The notes beneath the pieces are model-generated. The model was not told where the DNA came from. It saw only the letters and a list, made by a program, of their open reading frames with translations, and did not search any database. A stretch of 64,000 bases of DNA, from positions 1-64,000 of the forward strand of contig LWTK01000048.1 of assembly GCA_003326205.1 (NCBI GenBank), given 5' to 3'. Below are positions 16,676 to 26,441 of this stretch, piece by piece. A program made the position numbers and the translations under genes. The stretch's first letter is position 1. Every line of letters starts with the position of its first letter. This DNA comes from Nostoc sp. ATCC 43529. Its GTDB lineage: Bacteria; Cyanobacteriota; Cyanobacteriia; Cyanobacteriales; Nostocaceae.

Positions 16676-17317
16676 CTATAGAACAATGTTTTCACCTCGC
16701 TCAGTGAAGCGAACCTCTTTAATATTCCATGCAGCATTACTTGTTAGAGTTTTGCGAAGACTACCAAACAAAGCAAACTGTTCGCAACTAGAAAGAGAAG
16801 CTATTTGCCGCTTCGACTCAGGAGATATCCGCAAATCAACTGTAGCAACACCATTTTTGACGTTAACACGATACCCAGACAAGCTAAAATCACTTGTATC
16901 TCGTTTTTCTATGATTTTACCTACCGCATTTGTTACTGGTTCATCGGCTGGTACTGAAACCTTTTCTGGAATTAATTCTTGACATTGAACGTCGCTAGTG
17001 TAAATTGTGACATCTGTAGTTTTACTATTAGCAGCTTTAGAAGTTGATGAAGAAGGCGTATTTTCTCCAGCAGATTCTTGATTTGGAGATTTTTCTCTCA
17101 ACTGAGCAACACTAGGAATTTGGGTAGAAGTCCGAGATGATGGGCTGTTTGTGGGTGTTGTAATCGGTTCTGGGGATAATGTGGTGTTTGGTGTTGCGGT
17201 AGGAGATGGCGTTTGGCTATCAATATTATTAGTGGTGGGGTTAGAATTACAGCTGCTCAGACCAAGAACAATTGTTACAGCGATCGCGGGTAAAAGATAT
17301 CTTTTAGTTGTCTTCAT
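16676..17317 (-). CDS. GerMN-domain lipoprotein
   Basis: 213 residues. Signal peptide with lipobox LGLSSC around residue 23 implies lipid anchoring outside the cytoplasmic membrane. A Thr/Pro/Ser-rich linker (about 28-100) leads to a GerMN (spore germination/sporulation) domain from VTIYTSDVQCQELIPEKVSV to the end, with GYRVNVKNGVATVDLRISPE. Cyanobacterial GerMN lipoproteins have no firm role; cell-envelope or peptidoglycan-related work is a guess. ATG at 17317 is preferred over TTG at 17329. Confidence 0.85.
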   Translation of the reverse strand: MKTTKRYLLPAIAVTIVLGLSSCNSNPTTNNIDSQTPSPTATPNTTLSPEPITTPTNSPSSRTSTQIPSVAQLREKSPNQESAGENTPSSSTSKAANSKTTDVTIYTSDVQCQELIPEKVSVPADEPVTNAVGKIIEKRDTSDFSLSGYRVNVKNGVATVDLRISPESKRQIASLSSCEQFALFGSLRKTLTSNAAWNIKEVRFTERGENIVL

Positions 17318-17475
17318 AATTTTGCTCAAAAGTTACATTCCTGCTATGAACTTCAATATTGGTGGTATCAATTCCGTATAAATTTGTCAATTTTGAGCCA
17401 GTCTCTAAAGTGTCAACCTGGTATCTATTAAGCAACAATTATGTCCCAAGAACGATGTTTATCCCACTAACGAGT

Positions 17476-17502
17476 TCCCCGACTTGTTCAAAAGTTCGGG
17501 GA
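17476..17502. repeat. Inverted repeat (TCCCCGA type)
   Basis: TCCCCGA and TCGGGGA flank a short AT-rich loop, a dispersed Nostoc hairpin. The surrounding 17318-17724 gap shows nothing else I can support. Confidence 0.45.
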
Positions 17503-17724
17503 TCTGAAACTTGGAATCTGAAGGATATCAAATTGTTATAGAATCCTATATAGGCTAAAATTACATCTTTCTTAAGGATCGACTTGGTACCATCTAAATG
17601 AAGTTAAGTACAAGCCGAGAAGCTTAGACCGATGGATATTGTTCTCAAGATTGATGACAAATAAGCACATTTCGGTGATTATTAGACAAAATAAACCAAA
17701 TTTTAATACTTTTAAGGCAAAAAA

Positions 17725-17922
17725 ATGAATAGAGGCTCTCAACAAAAAACATTGAGAAGGCAAAATACAATTCTTGCTGCCAAACATTTTTTAGCAGAAA
17801 TGGCTAAAGATGCTAGTCCAGAAGAATTAAGGTTTATTGCTGATAATGTGGGTGAGGTTGCACTATTTTGGCATTTGATTGAAAATCCAGAAGAAATTTC
17901 TTCGTTGGAGTTGAAAATATAG
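17725..17922 (+). CDS. Possible small helical protein, unknown
   Basis: 65 residues with an amphipathic helical pattern (RRQNTILAAKHFLAEMAKDASPEELRFIADNVGEVALFWHLIENPEE). AAGG lies about 8 nt before the ATG, and the composition is protein-like rather than repeat-derived. I do not recognise it. It could be a small regulator or a chance frame. Confidence 0.4.
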   Translation: MNRGSQQKTLRRQNTILAAKHFLAEMAKDASPEELRFIADNVGEVALFWHLIENPEEISSLELKI

Positions 17923-18108
17923 TCGTCGAAGCATTAGCTTAGAAAGAGGCAGTGGGGAGCGGGGTAGGAATGAAGAGATTTTCATGCTCCTGAATTCCGA
18001 ATTCTGCTGTATAGCAATTGAAGCATAGTTTAGGACATAAACTAATCCAAGAACCCCGACCCCAAGAGACTTTCTGTCCCTATTGCCTGTTGCCTATTGC
18101 CTCCTATA

Positions 18109-18792
18109 TTATCGAAGTAAGCTGATATTTGAGGAAAGGCGAGCTACCATTTCTGCACGAGAGGAAACATCAAGTTTCCGGAATATCCTTTTCAAAGCTT
18201 GCTTAACAGAATTTTCTGTAATCCAGAGAGTTGTACCAATTTCAGCATTGGTTAGTCCTTGTGCCACTAGTTCAGCAATTTGAATTTCACGTTCTGTTAA
18301 AAAATTAGTATTAAGAGAATTGAAGAGTGTTGATTTCAATTGTAATGTGGCACGCCAAGTTGAAATATGAAGGCACAAGGCGTTCAAATCAGCTAATTCT
18401 TGTGCATTAAAGGCAGGAGTGTTTCGAGTACGAGTCAGACCAATGGCGCCTATTAGACGGCCATTACCAACAACTGGCCCAACCATTACATGATAGTGGT
18501 CAGAACGTGGGCAAATAATCTGCCATTCTCCGGGCGCTAACAATAATTCTTCGTGAACTACGGTGTGATGCTCAACTAAGTAGCGCAAAACTGGATTATG
18601 TTTCAAAGAAAAGGCTAATCGTACTACACGAGGAATATTTTTTTTAAATTGCCAAAGCTGATCGAAGAAAAATATACCCGAACGTTGAGCAGCGAAATAC
18701 TCACTAAATTTACTGATGACTTGCGATCGCAGTTCTTGTTCATCACGAGCATGAGCGATGGCATCAAATAGAGATTGTAAAGAATTCACCAT
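18109..18792 (-). CDS. LuxR-type transcriptional regulator with GAF-like sensor domain
   Basis: About 227 residues. The N-terminal part (1-155) is GAF-like, ending in GPVVGNGRLIGAIGLTRTRN. The C-terminal HTH (about 160-225) shows LTEREIQIAELVAQGLTNAEIG and ENSVKQALKRIFRKLDV, the DNA-recognition helix of the LuxR/FixJ family. There is no receiver domain. MVNSLQSLFDAIAH is taken as the start; an ATG at 18849 has an AGG before it but leaves only 33 bp to the divergent rhodanese gene. Confidence 0.83.
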   Translation of the reverse strand: MVNSLQSLFDAIAHARDEQELRSQVISKFSEYFAAQRSGIFFFDQLWQFKKNIPRVVRLAFSLKHNPVLRYLVEHHTVVHEELLLAPGEWQIICPRSDHYHVMVGPVVGNGRLIGAIGLTRTRNTPAFNAQELADLNALCLHISTWRATLQLKSTLFNSLNTNFLTEREIQIAELVAQGLTNAEIGTTLWITENSVKQALKRIFRKLDVSSRAEMVARLSSNISLLR

Positions 18793-18882
18793 AATCTTAG
18801 CTGCTAAGTGTACTCGTTCGAGGACTAGGCGCGATCGGAATACAGACATTATTCTACCTGCATAAGAATTGGAAGAATAAAC

Positions 18883-19713
18883 ATGTCCCAATACACGCAC
18901 AGCAATATCCTTGTCGATACTCAGTGGGTCTTTGAACACTTGAATCATGCCAATATCCGTTTGATTCAAGCAGACATGAATCCAGAAACATATAGAAGTG
19001 GACATATTCCCGGCGCTGTCTTTTGGAATATTACTAGTGACATTTTACTACCTGATTACCGTATTAATTTTGACTCATCTGCATGGCAAAAACTCTTGGA
19101 AAATTCTGGTATTACAAATAAGACCACTGTTATTGCTTATGGTGATTTTGCTGCAACAGGCGCATGGTTATTTTGGCTTTTTAAAGTCTTTGGTCACAAT
19201 GATGTGCGGGTTCTCAATGGTGGTTATCAAAAATGGGTGTCAGAAGGTCGTCCAGTAGCAATAGACTCACAAGTTATTACACCAACCGAATATCAACTGC
19301 AAACTCCTGATGTAAACTTGCGAGCATTTTTTCATGATGTACAGGAATCTATTGGCAAAGCAGATACCGTTTTAGTTGATGTTCGTACACCTCAAGAATA
19401 CAGTGGAGAATTGTTTTTTATGCAACCACCTCAAGGAACGGAACGTGCAGGACATATTCCTGGTGCAGTGTCTGTGTATTACGAGTCAGCTGTCAATGAA
19501 GATGGAACTTTTAAATCAGTGGAAGAATTGCAGACACTTTACACCAGCAAAAATATCACTTCAGATAAAGAAGTAATTACTTATTGTGCTGTTGGTGGAC
19601 GTTCGGCACATACTTGGTTCGTCTTGAAATATTTACTTGGTTACTCAAAAGTCCGAAACTACGATGGCTCATGGAATGAATGGAGTCGAATTCCGAATAT
19701 AGGTATTGAATAG
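18883..19713 (+). CDS. Thiosulfate/3-mercaptopyruvate sulfurtransferase (double rhodanese)
   Basis: 276 residues, two rhodanese domains. The N-terminal one (about 8-130) is inactive, with DFAATGAWLFWLFKVFG in place of the cysteine loop. The C-terminal one (about 150-275) has the catalytic cysteine in ITYCAVGGRSAHTWFVLKYL. The enzyme moves sulfane sulfur from thiosulfate or mercaptopyruvate to an acceptor such as cyanide or a thiol; the loop does not settle which donor. GGAAG precedes the ATG. It is divergent from the LuxR-type regulator. Confidence 0.93.
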   Translation: MSQYTHSNILVDTQWVFEHLNHANIRLIQADMNPETYRSGHIPGAVFWNITSDILLPDYRINFDSSAWQKLLENSGITNKTTVIAYGDFAATGAWLFWLFKVFGHNDVRVLNGGYQKWVSEGRPVAIDSQVITPTEYQLQTPDVNLRAFFHDVQESIGKADTVLVDVRTPQEYSGELFFMQPPQGTERAGHIPGAVSVYYESAVNEDGTFKSVEELQTLYTSKNITSDKEVITYCAVGGRSAHTWFVLKYLLGYSKVRNYDGSWNEWSRIPNIGIE

Positions 19714-19724
19714 TTATTAATATA

Positions 19725-19765
19725 CAGCAGAATTCAGAATTCGGCAGTCAGAATTCAGTTGAGTA
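19725..19765. repeat. AGAATTC-type short tandem repeat
   Basis: CAGAATTC occurs three times within about 40 bp after the rhodanese gene. The 19714-20058 gap is otherwise AT-rich and I see no gene or clear promoter in it. Confidence 0.4.
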
Positions 19766-20058
19766 TTCTCTAAGGACAGCGGATAAATAACCAAGTTTAA
19801 GACCTTCACAAAATCTTCAATTTGGTGGTGTTTTTAAGTGGCTAGTGCTACTTTTAACTGATTGATGATGATTCTGAATTCTTCTTCAATAACTATAAAG
19901 TATATTTACATGTAGTATAAAAACTACGAATTATCAAGGTTGTAATTATGAACTAACTTAAGATTTTTTCTTTAATCATGAACGTTGTTTACCAGAGATT
20001 ATTGGGAAATATAGAAATGAAGCCAACTTCAGATCCCTAGCTGGCAAATAACAAGACT

Positions 20059-22236
20059 ATGGTTTGTAATCTGATTTCTGTAGATAAAGATATTTATGAG
20101 TCGCTGCAAAAAGAATTAACAGAACTGCGTCAGATAGTTGCCAGTTTAGAAGGTGCTAAGTCTTCAAATCCGTTAAAGTCTAGCCAACAGCAGATGGGTT
20201 TGTTTATTGAATATATTCCTGCTGCGATCGCCATATTTGATCGGCAAATGCGCTATCTGCTGACGAGTCGCCGTTGGCAGGAAGATTATAATCTGAGCGA
20301 TCGAGACATCATCGGTCGCTCTCATTGTGAAATCTTTCCCGATATTCCTCCGTATTGGCAGGAAATTCATCAACGTTGCTTGGCCGGAAGCATCGAGCAA
20401 TCTGAAGAAAATATTTTCTCCCTTGGAGAGGGGACAATCCATTGGGTGAAATGGCAAATAAATCCTTGGTACGACGAAAACTCTGATGAAATTGGCGGTA
20501 TTATAATCTTCTCTGAAGTTGTTACTGCTCATAAACAGCTAGAAGAAACTGCAATCTGCGATCGTCAAGAAGCCGCAGCTCAACTACAAGAAAAAGAGCA
20601 GTTCTTACGCAGTATTTACGATGGTGTTAGTCAACCAATATTCACGATCGACGTTCTAGATAACCATGAATTGCGTTACGCTGGCTGGAATTCAGCAACA
20701 GAAAAGATAACAGGAATTAGTAACGCAGAGGTTATGGGTAAAGCTCCAGAATATGTGCATGGTACTGTTGAAGGTCTAGAAGTACGTCAGCGATTTCAAA
20801 TCTGCATAGAAAGTGGTATTGGCATCAAGTATGAAGAATGTCTGACTTTCCAAGGTCAAGAAACTTGGTGGCTAACTACAATTAATCCTTTAAAAAATAG
20901 CGAAGGTCGAGTTTATCGACTGGTAGGAACAGCGTTAAATATTACAGAGCGCAAACGAACTGAAGAAGCACTCCAAGCTAGCCAGCACTTCATTCAACGC
21001 ATTGCAGACTCTTCTCCTAATATTCTCTACATCTTCGATTTAGAGCAACAGCGTAATATTTATGCTAATCAAGAAATTGGTAAATTTCTTGGCTATTCTA
21101 ATGAACAAATTCAACAGATGGGAACACAAATTTTACCCACAATTACTCATCCAGATGATTGGCAAAAAGTCGTAACTCACTTACAAAATTTTACTAAAGC
21201 CAAGGATGGTGAAATTTATGAATTTGAATTTCGCGTGAGACAAACAAATGGTGAATGGTGCTGGCTATACACTAGAGAAACAGTTTTCAGCCGTGATGCT
21301 GATGGCAAAATAAATCAAATTCTTGGTGTTTCAACTGATATCACCGAGCGCAAACAAGCCGAAATGCAATTACAACAACAAGCGCAAAATTTGGAAAACA
21401 CACTGCGCGAACTGCAACGTACCCAAAGCCAACTTATCCACAGTGAGAAAATGTCTTCACTTGGGAATATGGTTGCGGGTGTTGCTCATGAAATTAACAA
21501 TCCGGTCAATTTTATTCACGGTAATCTGATTCCAGCCAGCGAATACACCCAAGATTTATTGCGTCTGCTAGAACTTTATCAACAAAATTTTCCCTATCCT
21601 CCAGCAGAAATCCAAGCAGAAATCATAGCTATTGACCTTGATTTTCTCAAAGAAGACCTTATAAAACTCTTCCAGTCTATGACTGTAGGAACTCAGAGGA
21701 TTCGTGAAATCGTTCTCTCGTTGCGGAACTTTTCCCGCCTGGATGAAGCTGAATTTAAAGATGTAGACATTCATCAAGGTATTGATAGTACTTTAATGAT
21801 TCTGCACAACCGCTTGAAAGCGAAACCCAATCATCCAGAAATTGCTGTAATTAAAGAGTACGGTAAACTGCCTCTAATTGAATGCTATCCCGGTCAATTA
21901 AATCAAGTATTTATGAATCTTCTAGCTAATGCTATTGATTCCTTGGAACAATCATTTGTAGGAGAACGAGGAGAAATTCGCATTTCCACTAAAGTTTGTA
22001 ATAGCAAATGGGCAATAATCACAATTTCAGATAATGGTTTGGGGATTCCCCAAGAAATACTTCCCAAACTTTTTGACCCTTTCTTTACTACTAAAGATGT
22101 TGGAAAAGGTACAGGACTGGGATTATCCATCAGTTACCAAATTGTTGTAAACAAACACGGTGGAAATTTGTCTTGTAACTCAATAGTTGGACAAGGAGCA
22201 GAATTTGTAATTAAAATTCCCATTAATCAGTCATAA
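20059..22236 (+). CDS. Sensor histidine kinase with three PAS domains
   Basis: 725 residues, cytosolic, no membrane span. A short coiled coil (5-35) is followed by PAS1 (about 50-160, PAAIAIFDRQMRYLLTSRRW), PAS2 (185-305) and PAS3 (315-435), then a coiled coil and the histidine box MSSLGNMVAGVAHEINNPVNF with H477. The ATPase part has NLLANAIDSLEQ, SDNGLGIP, FDPFFTTK and GTGLGLS. The absence of any receiver means the partner regulator is elsewhere. The signal is unknown. Confidence 0.93.
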   Translation: MVCNLISVDKDIYESLQKELTELRQIVASLEGAKSSNPLKSSQQQMGLFIEYIPAAIAIFDRQMRYLLTSRRWQEDYNLSDRDIIGRSHCEIFPDIPPYWQEIHQRCLAGSIEQSEENIFSLGEGTIHWVKWQINPWYDENSDEIGGIIIFSEVVTAHKQLEETAICDRQEAAAQLQEKEQFLRSIYDGVSQPIFTIDVLDNHELRYAGWNSATEKITGISNAEVMGKAPEYVHGTVEGLEVRQRFQICIESGIGIKYEECLTFQGQETWWLTTINPLKNSEGRVYRLVGTALNITERKRTEEALQASQHFIQRIADSSPNILYIFDLEQQRNIYANQEIGKFLGYSNEQIQQMGTQILPTITHPDDWQKVVTHLQNFTKAKDGEIYEFEFRVRQTNGEWCWLYTRETVFSRDADGKINQILGVSTDITERKQAEMQLQQQAQNLENTLRELQRTQSQLIHSEKMSSLGNMVAGVAHEINNPVNFIHGNLIPASEYTQDLLRLLELYQQNFPYPPAEIQAEIIAIDLDFLKEDLIKLFQSMTVGTQRIREIVLSLRNFSRLDEAEFKDVDIHQGIDSTLMILHNRLKAKPNHPEIAVIKEYGKLPLIECYPGQLNQVFMNLLANAIDSLEQSFVGERGEIRISTKVCNSKWAIITISDNGLGIPQEILPKLFDPFFTTKDVGKGTGLGLSISYQIVVNKHGGNLSCNSIVGQGAEFVIKIPINQS

Positions 22237-22358
22237 TTCATAATTCATAATTTATAATAAATCAACGATCGCCGACTTGTTTAATAAGTTGGGTATATTG
22301 GCGATCGCCAATGATTTAGATTTGCTATAGTTGGGTTAACTCTAGAGGCAAGGAAGTA

Positions 22359-22997
22359 ATGTTACTTGAACTCAACCAACTAATTGTACCTGTTGGCCAT
22401 CAGTTGTTGATTAAAGATATATCCTGGCCAGTATACAAAAATATTTTGGCAGAATTGGGAGAAAATCGCAGTTCTCGGATATCTTACAGTCAAGGAGTGC
22501 TGGAAATAATGGCTCCATTACCAGAGCATGAGGTAGGCAAAAAAATTATTGGCAATTTAGTAGAAATCTTATTAGAAGAACTTGATATTGAATTCTGGAG
22601 TTTGGGGTCTACAACTTTTGACCAAGAAAAAATGGATGCTGGGGTAGAACCGGATGATTGCTTTTACATTGAAAACGAAGCAGCTGTTAGAGGTAAGGAT
22701 AGAATTGATTTAACAGTAGATCCGCCTCCAGATTTAGCAATCGAAATTGACATTACTTCCCGCACTCATTTTAATAATTATCAACTATTAGGAGTTTCAG
22801 AATTATGGCGATGGAATGGCAAACAATTAGAAATTAATATTTTGATTAATGGAAAATATATAAAATCTAATCATAGCCGTATTTTTCCTAGTTTACCTAT
22901 TGTTCAAGTGATTCCTGAATATTTGAATCGGAGTAAAACTGATGGAAGAAATGCAGCTATGAAAGCGTTTCGCTCTTGGTTGAGAACGCAAATATGA
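22359..22997 (+). CDS. Uma2 family endonuclease (DUF820)
   Basis: 212 residues with a PD-(D/E)XK-type core: SQGVLEIMAPLPEHE, GVEPDDCFYI, and PPPDLAIEIDITSRT with the acidic catalytic residues. An AAGGAAG precedes the ATG. Uma2 proteins are greatly expanded in filamentous cyanobacteria and often lie near mobile DNA; their biological role is not settled. A second member is at 25589-26314. Confidence 0.9.
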   Translation: MLLELNQLIVPVGHQLLIKDISWPVYKNILAELGENRSSRISYSQGVLEIMAPLPEHEVGKKIIGNLVEILLEELDIEFWSLGSTTFDQEKMDAGVEPDDCFYIENEAAVRGKDRIDLTVDPPPDLAIEIDITSRTHFNNYQLLGVSELWRWNGKQLEINILINGKYIKSNHSRIFPSLPIVQVIPEYLNRSKTDGRNAAMKAFRSWLRTQI

Positions 22998-23008
22998 TTT
23001 TTTGAATT

Positions 23009-23105
23009 TTGTTAGCGCAGCGGTAGCGAGTCCTCGTACTCCTGCGGAGAAGCAAGCTACGCGTAGCGTCTGTCTTCGACACACTGCGCGAACGTAGAGA
23101 GCGTC
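23009..23105. repeat. GC-rich palindromic repeat cluster
   Basis: TTAGCGCAGCGGTAGCGAG, TACTCCTGCGGAG and GCTACGCGTAGC arms form nested hairpins. It resembles 14628-14720 and 16524-16590. The rest of the 22998-23503 gap is AT-rich with no supported gene. Confidence 0.6.
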
Positions 23106-23503
23106 ATGCGTGAATTTTGAATTGGTATGAAGTTATTCCCCAAGCCTTCGACAAAGTATTTTGCTTCTCGGTTGCTGCGGTTGGTGACGCTACCCTGTAA
23201 ATTCACCGTTACAACTTCAAATTGAAAGCTTTGCAGCCATAAGCCAGGTTTCTTAGCCAAACCAGAGTTCTGTTTTGCAGAATTACATGGAAATAACATA
23301 GTATATTAATGTAATAAAAATTACTAATAATAATACACAGTTAAACTGCGTTAGCACGGTTATAATATCGGCTGACTTGTTTTTAATCCCAGTACATCAG
23401 AGTGTTTTTTGGACTGGTTGAGGTGGCTATAAATGCTTTAACAACCAGCCAATATTAACTGTACTGGCTTGGTTTTAAATGCTAACTTTCTTATAAAAGA
23501 CGA

Positions 23504-24589
23504 ATGACTAAAAGACGACAATTTTTAAAAGGAATAGCAGCACTTTCTGGCTTGCCTTTAACGAGTTGCGGTTGGAGGCTAGCCCAAGTACGTGCTAATT
23601 CTACTAATTCTGGTCGAAGTGACCAACTTTATATCTATACTTGGACACAATATACTGACAAACAATTACTAACAACTTTTAGTACTCAAACTGGCATGAA
23701 AGTGCTGGCGGATGTGTATGATTCTAATGATGTGATGCTGGCTAAATTGCAAGCTGGAGGTGGTAGCGCTTACAGCATTATCTACCCATCTGATTATATG
23801 GTGCAGAAGATGGTAGATAAAGGTTTATTAACAGAAATAAATCGCGATCGCCTAATTGGTCTAGAAAATTTATTTCCCCGTTTTTCTAATCCTATATATG
23901 ACCCTAATAACCGTTATAGCATTCCTTTTAATTGGGGCACAACAGGTTTTATTTATAATTCTGAAAAACTCCAAGATACTCCAGAAGATTGGGATTATCT
24001 TTGGCAAAACCAAGACAAACTTAATAAGCGGATGACTTTGCTTAATGATGTGCGAGAAGTCATGGGTGCAGTATTACGGATGTTAGGTTATTCTTATAAC
24101 TCTAAAAACGAATTAGAAATCAAACAAGCTTATGATAAATTGAAAGTTCTGAAACCTGCGATCGCTGCTTTTGATACAGATGCTTGGCAAAATCAAATTC
24201 TCGGAGGAGATTTAGTTTTAGCAATGTGTTATTCAGCAGATGCAGTAAAAATCTCTAAAGAAAATCCTAAATTCAAATATGTCATTCCCCGCAGCGGTTC
24301 TTCATTATGGACAGATACTATGGTAATTCCTAAAACAGCCCCCAATTTAGCTGGAGCCTATGCTTGGATTAATATGATTTTGCAACCAGAAGTAGCAGCC
24401 CAAATCAGTCAACGTCTAAATATTTCTACGCCTAATAGCGCTGGATTCGAGCAATTGCCGAAACGAATACAAAACAATTATAATTTGTTTCCCCCAGAGT
24501 CACTTTTAGCAAATTGTGAACGGATCAGTCCTGTAGGAGAATTTGAAGAAGTTTACGAACGCTACTGGACTCAATTAACTAGCAGTTAA
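23504..24589 (+). CDS. potD: Spermidine/putrescine-type ABC transporter substrate-binding protein
   Basis: 361 residues. The N-terminus KRRQFLKGIAALSG is a twin-arginine export signal followed by a lipobox-like LTSC (about residue 22), so a Tat-exported lipoprotein is likely. The mature part is PotD-like: YIYTWTQYTDKQLL, VYDSNDVMLAKLQAGG, YPSDYMVQKMVDKG, IPFNWGTTGFIYN. It should capture polyamines in the periplasm. The permease gene follows after about 50 bp that contain a palindrome. Confidence 0.92.
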   Translation: MTKRRQFLKGIAALSGLPLTSCGWRLAQVRANSTNSGRSDQLYIYTWTQYTDKQLLTTFSTQTGMKVLADVYDSNDVMLAKLQAGGGSAYSIIYPSDYMVQKMVDKGLLTEINRDRLIGLENLFPRFSNPIYDPNNRYSIPFNWGTTGFIYNSEKLQDTPEDWDYLWQNQDKLNKRMTLLNDVREVMGAVLRMLGYSYNSKNELEIKQAYDKLKVLKPAIAAFDTDAWQNQILGGDLVLAMCYSADAVKISKENPKFKYVIPRSGSSLWTDTMVIPKTAPNLAGAYAWINMILQPEVAAQISQRLNISTPNSAGFEQLPKRIQNNYNLFPPESLLANCERISPVGEFEEVYERYWTQLTSS

Positions 24590-24591
24590 GA

Positions 24592-24619
24592 GTAGAGACG
24601 CGATTAATCGCGTCTGTAC
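24592..24619. repeat. Palindrome with GCGATTAATCGC core
   Basis: A 28-bp near-perfect palindrome centred on ACGCGATTAATCGCGT lies between potD and potB. The same sequence occurs at 63784-63811. It may act as a processing or attenuation hairpin within the pot mRNA. Confidence 0.75.
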
Positions 24620-24637
24620 AAGAATTAGGAGTTGGGA

Positions 24638-25534
24638 ATGATAAATATTGAAAAAAATGATATTCCAAAAATAGAAGAATTGCATCGTCAGCGAAGAAGT
24701 TGGCTGCAACCTTTAGTCTTACTTGCACCGTCAGGGATTTGGTTATTACTTTTGTTGGTGCTGCCAAGTTTGATAATTTTTGAGTTAAGTTTAGTTGCAG
24801 ACATTCGACCGGGAGATGTGGTTAATCCCAATGGATTGAAAAACTACATCCGAATATTCGACTCTCTTTACTTACAAGTAATCCTGCGATCGCTATTTTT
24901 AGCTTTTGGCACTACAACCATTTGTTTAATTTTAGGCTTTCCTGTGGCCTATTGGATTGCTGTGGTTGCACCGAAGCGGTGGCGAAATTTGCTGATATTA
25001 GGCTTTGTTTTGCCTTTGTGGACTTCTTCGTTATTGCGTTCTTATGCTTGGATTACAATTCTTCGTCCTAGTGGTTTATTGAATAGTGTATTAAGCTATT
25101 TCAGCTTGCCTACTTTGGAATTGCTGAATACAAGTACCGCTGTATTAATTGGTATGAGTTACAGCCTATTACCCTATATGGTTTTAATTTTATATGCGTC
25201 TTTGGAAAAGCTAGATCAGCGTTTGTTAGAAGCAGCAGCAGATTTAGGCGCAAATCCTGTGGAAGCTTTTTTCAAAGTAACTATACCTCAAATTTTTCCA
25301 GGAATTGCAGCTGGTTCGATGCTTGTATTCATCACAGGTTTAGGAGATTTTACCGACCCAGAATTACTTGGTGGTGCTTCTAGTATGACAGCGGCGCGAT
25401 TAGTTTATAACCAGTTTCTGGGAGCAACTCAAAATTGGGGATTTGGTTCAGCTTTGAGTATGACGTTAATTTTAATTGTGAGTATTGCGATCGCTCTTTT
25501 AATTAAGTTTGGTGAAGCTACACCTAAACGTTAA
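24638..25534 (+). CDS. potB: Spermidine/putrescine-type ABC transporter permease
   Basis: 298 residues with six predicted helices. The ABC-contact EAA loop is LEAAADLGANPVEAFFKVTIPQIFPG (about 205-230). LGFVLPLWTSSLLRSYAWITIL is typical of PotB. The ATG at 24638 follows AGGAG by six bases; a TTG two codons earlier is less likely. PotB normally pairs with PotC and the ATPase PotA, but neither is next to it, so the complete importer must draw on genes elsewhere. Confidence 0.92.
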   Translation: MINIEKNDIPKIEELHRQRRSWLQPLVLLAPSGIWLLLLLVLPSLIIFELSLVADIRPGDVVNPNGLKNYIRIFDSLYLQVILRSLFLAFGTTTICLILGFPVAYWIAVVAPKRWRNLLILGFVLPLWTSSLLRSYAWITILRPSGLLNSVLSYFSLPTLELLNTSTAVLIGMSYSLLPYMVLILYASLEKLDQRLLEAAADLGANPVEAFFKVTIPQIFPGIAAGSMLVFITGLGDFTDPELLGGASSMTAARLVYNQFLGATQNWGFGSALSMTLILIVSIAIALLIKFGEATPKR

Positions 25535-25588
25535 ACTTTTCATCATTCACCTATAATAAGGGCATCGAACGCCAGTGAGACAAAGGTT

Positions 25589-26314
25589 ATGCTTTCACCC
25601 GATCTCAAAAATGCGTTACCAACTACTGACGAACTTCCCTGTTCAGACGATACACCAGTGGATAACGAAGACCAAAATTTTTTGCCCAACATTTTACTTT
25701 TCTTGCTCAACTCCATTTGGGCAAATCGTATGGATTGGTACTTTGGGGTAGATATGGGAGTCTACCACACCACAGGAGTACATCCTAGAGTTCCTGTAGT
25801 CCCAGATGCTTTTTTGAGCCTGGGAGTAGAACGAAAAAAAGGTGGTAAATCTCGCAAAAGTTACGCTGTTTGGGAAGAAAATTGGGTAGTTCCAATACTG
25901 ACATTAGAAATGGTATCTCACACTCCAGGAGGTGAATACGATGAAAAGCTAGATATATATAAAAACCTCGGTGTATTGTACTACGCAATTTACAACCCTG
26001 AGTTTTGGCGGCGCGACCAACATCAACCATTTGAAGTGTATAAATTAATAGATGGAAGCTACCAACTACAAATAGGTGAACCTTATTTCATGCCAGAAAT
26101 TGGCTTAGGTATTGGACGACACCAAGCTGTAATTGCCGGAATACAACAAGAGTTCTTATCTTGGTATGATGAGCGAGGAAATCGCTATTTGACAGACGCA
26201 GAACAAGCACAAGAAGAACGAATAAGGGCTGAACAAGAACGAATAAGGGCTGAACAGTTAGCCGAGTATTTACGATCTCTAGGTCTAGATCCAAATAATC
26301 TACCTGGTAATTAA
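25589..26314 (+). CDS. Uma2 family endonuclease with helical C-terminal tail
   Basis: 241 residues. The Uma2/DUF820 core includes YFGVDMGVYHTTGVHPRVPVVPDAFLSLG and VVPILTLEMVSHTPGGEYDEKLDIYKNLG. The tail (about 205-241) repeats QERIRAEQ and ends YLRSLGLDPNNLP, a form common in cyanobacterial Uma2 proteins. It is a distant paralogue of the gene at 22359-22997. AAAGG precedes the ATG. Function not established. Confidence 0.9.
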   Translation: MLSPDLKNALPTTDELPCSDDTPVDNEDQNFLPNILLFLLNSIWANRMDWYFGVDMGVYHTTGVHPRVPVVPDAFLSLGVERKKGGKSRKSYAVWEENWVVPILTLEMVSHTPGGEYDEKLDIYKNLGVLYYAIYNPEFWRRDQHQPFEVYKLIDGSYQLQIGEPYFMPEIGLGIGRHQAVIAGIQQEFLSWYDERGNRYLTDAEQAQEERIRAEQERIRAEQLAEYLRSLGLDPNNLPGN

Positions 26315-26441
26315 GGCGATCGCGTTTCAAGGATTGATACACTTGATAGGTAGACAATGCTTGTCACCACAATCTGGTATCACTTAACTTCACCTCCTAC
26401 TAATAACTTAACTGATAGCCCCTAATTAAAATCAGATTAAT

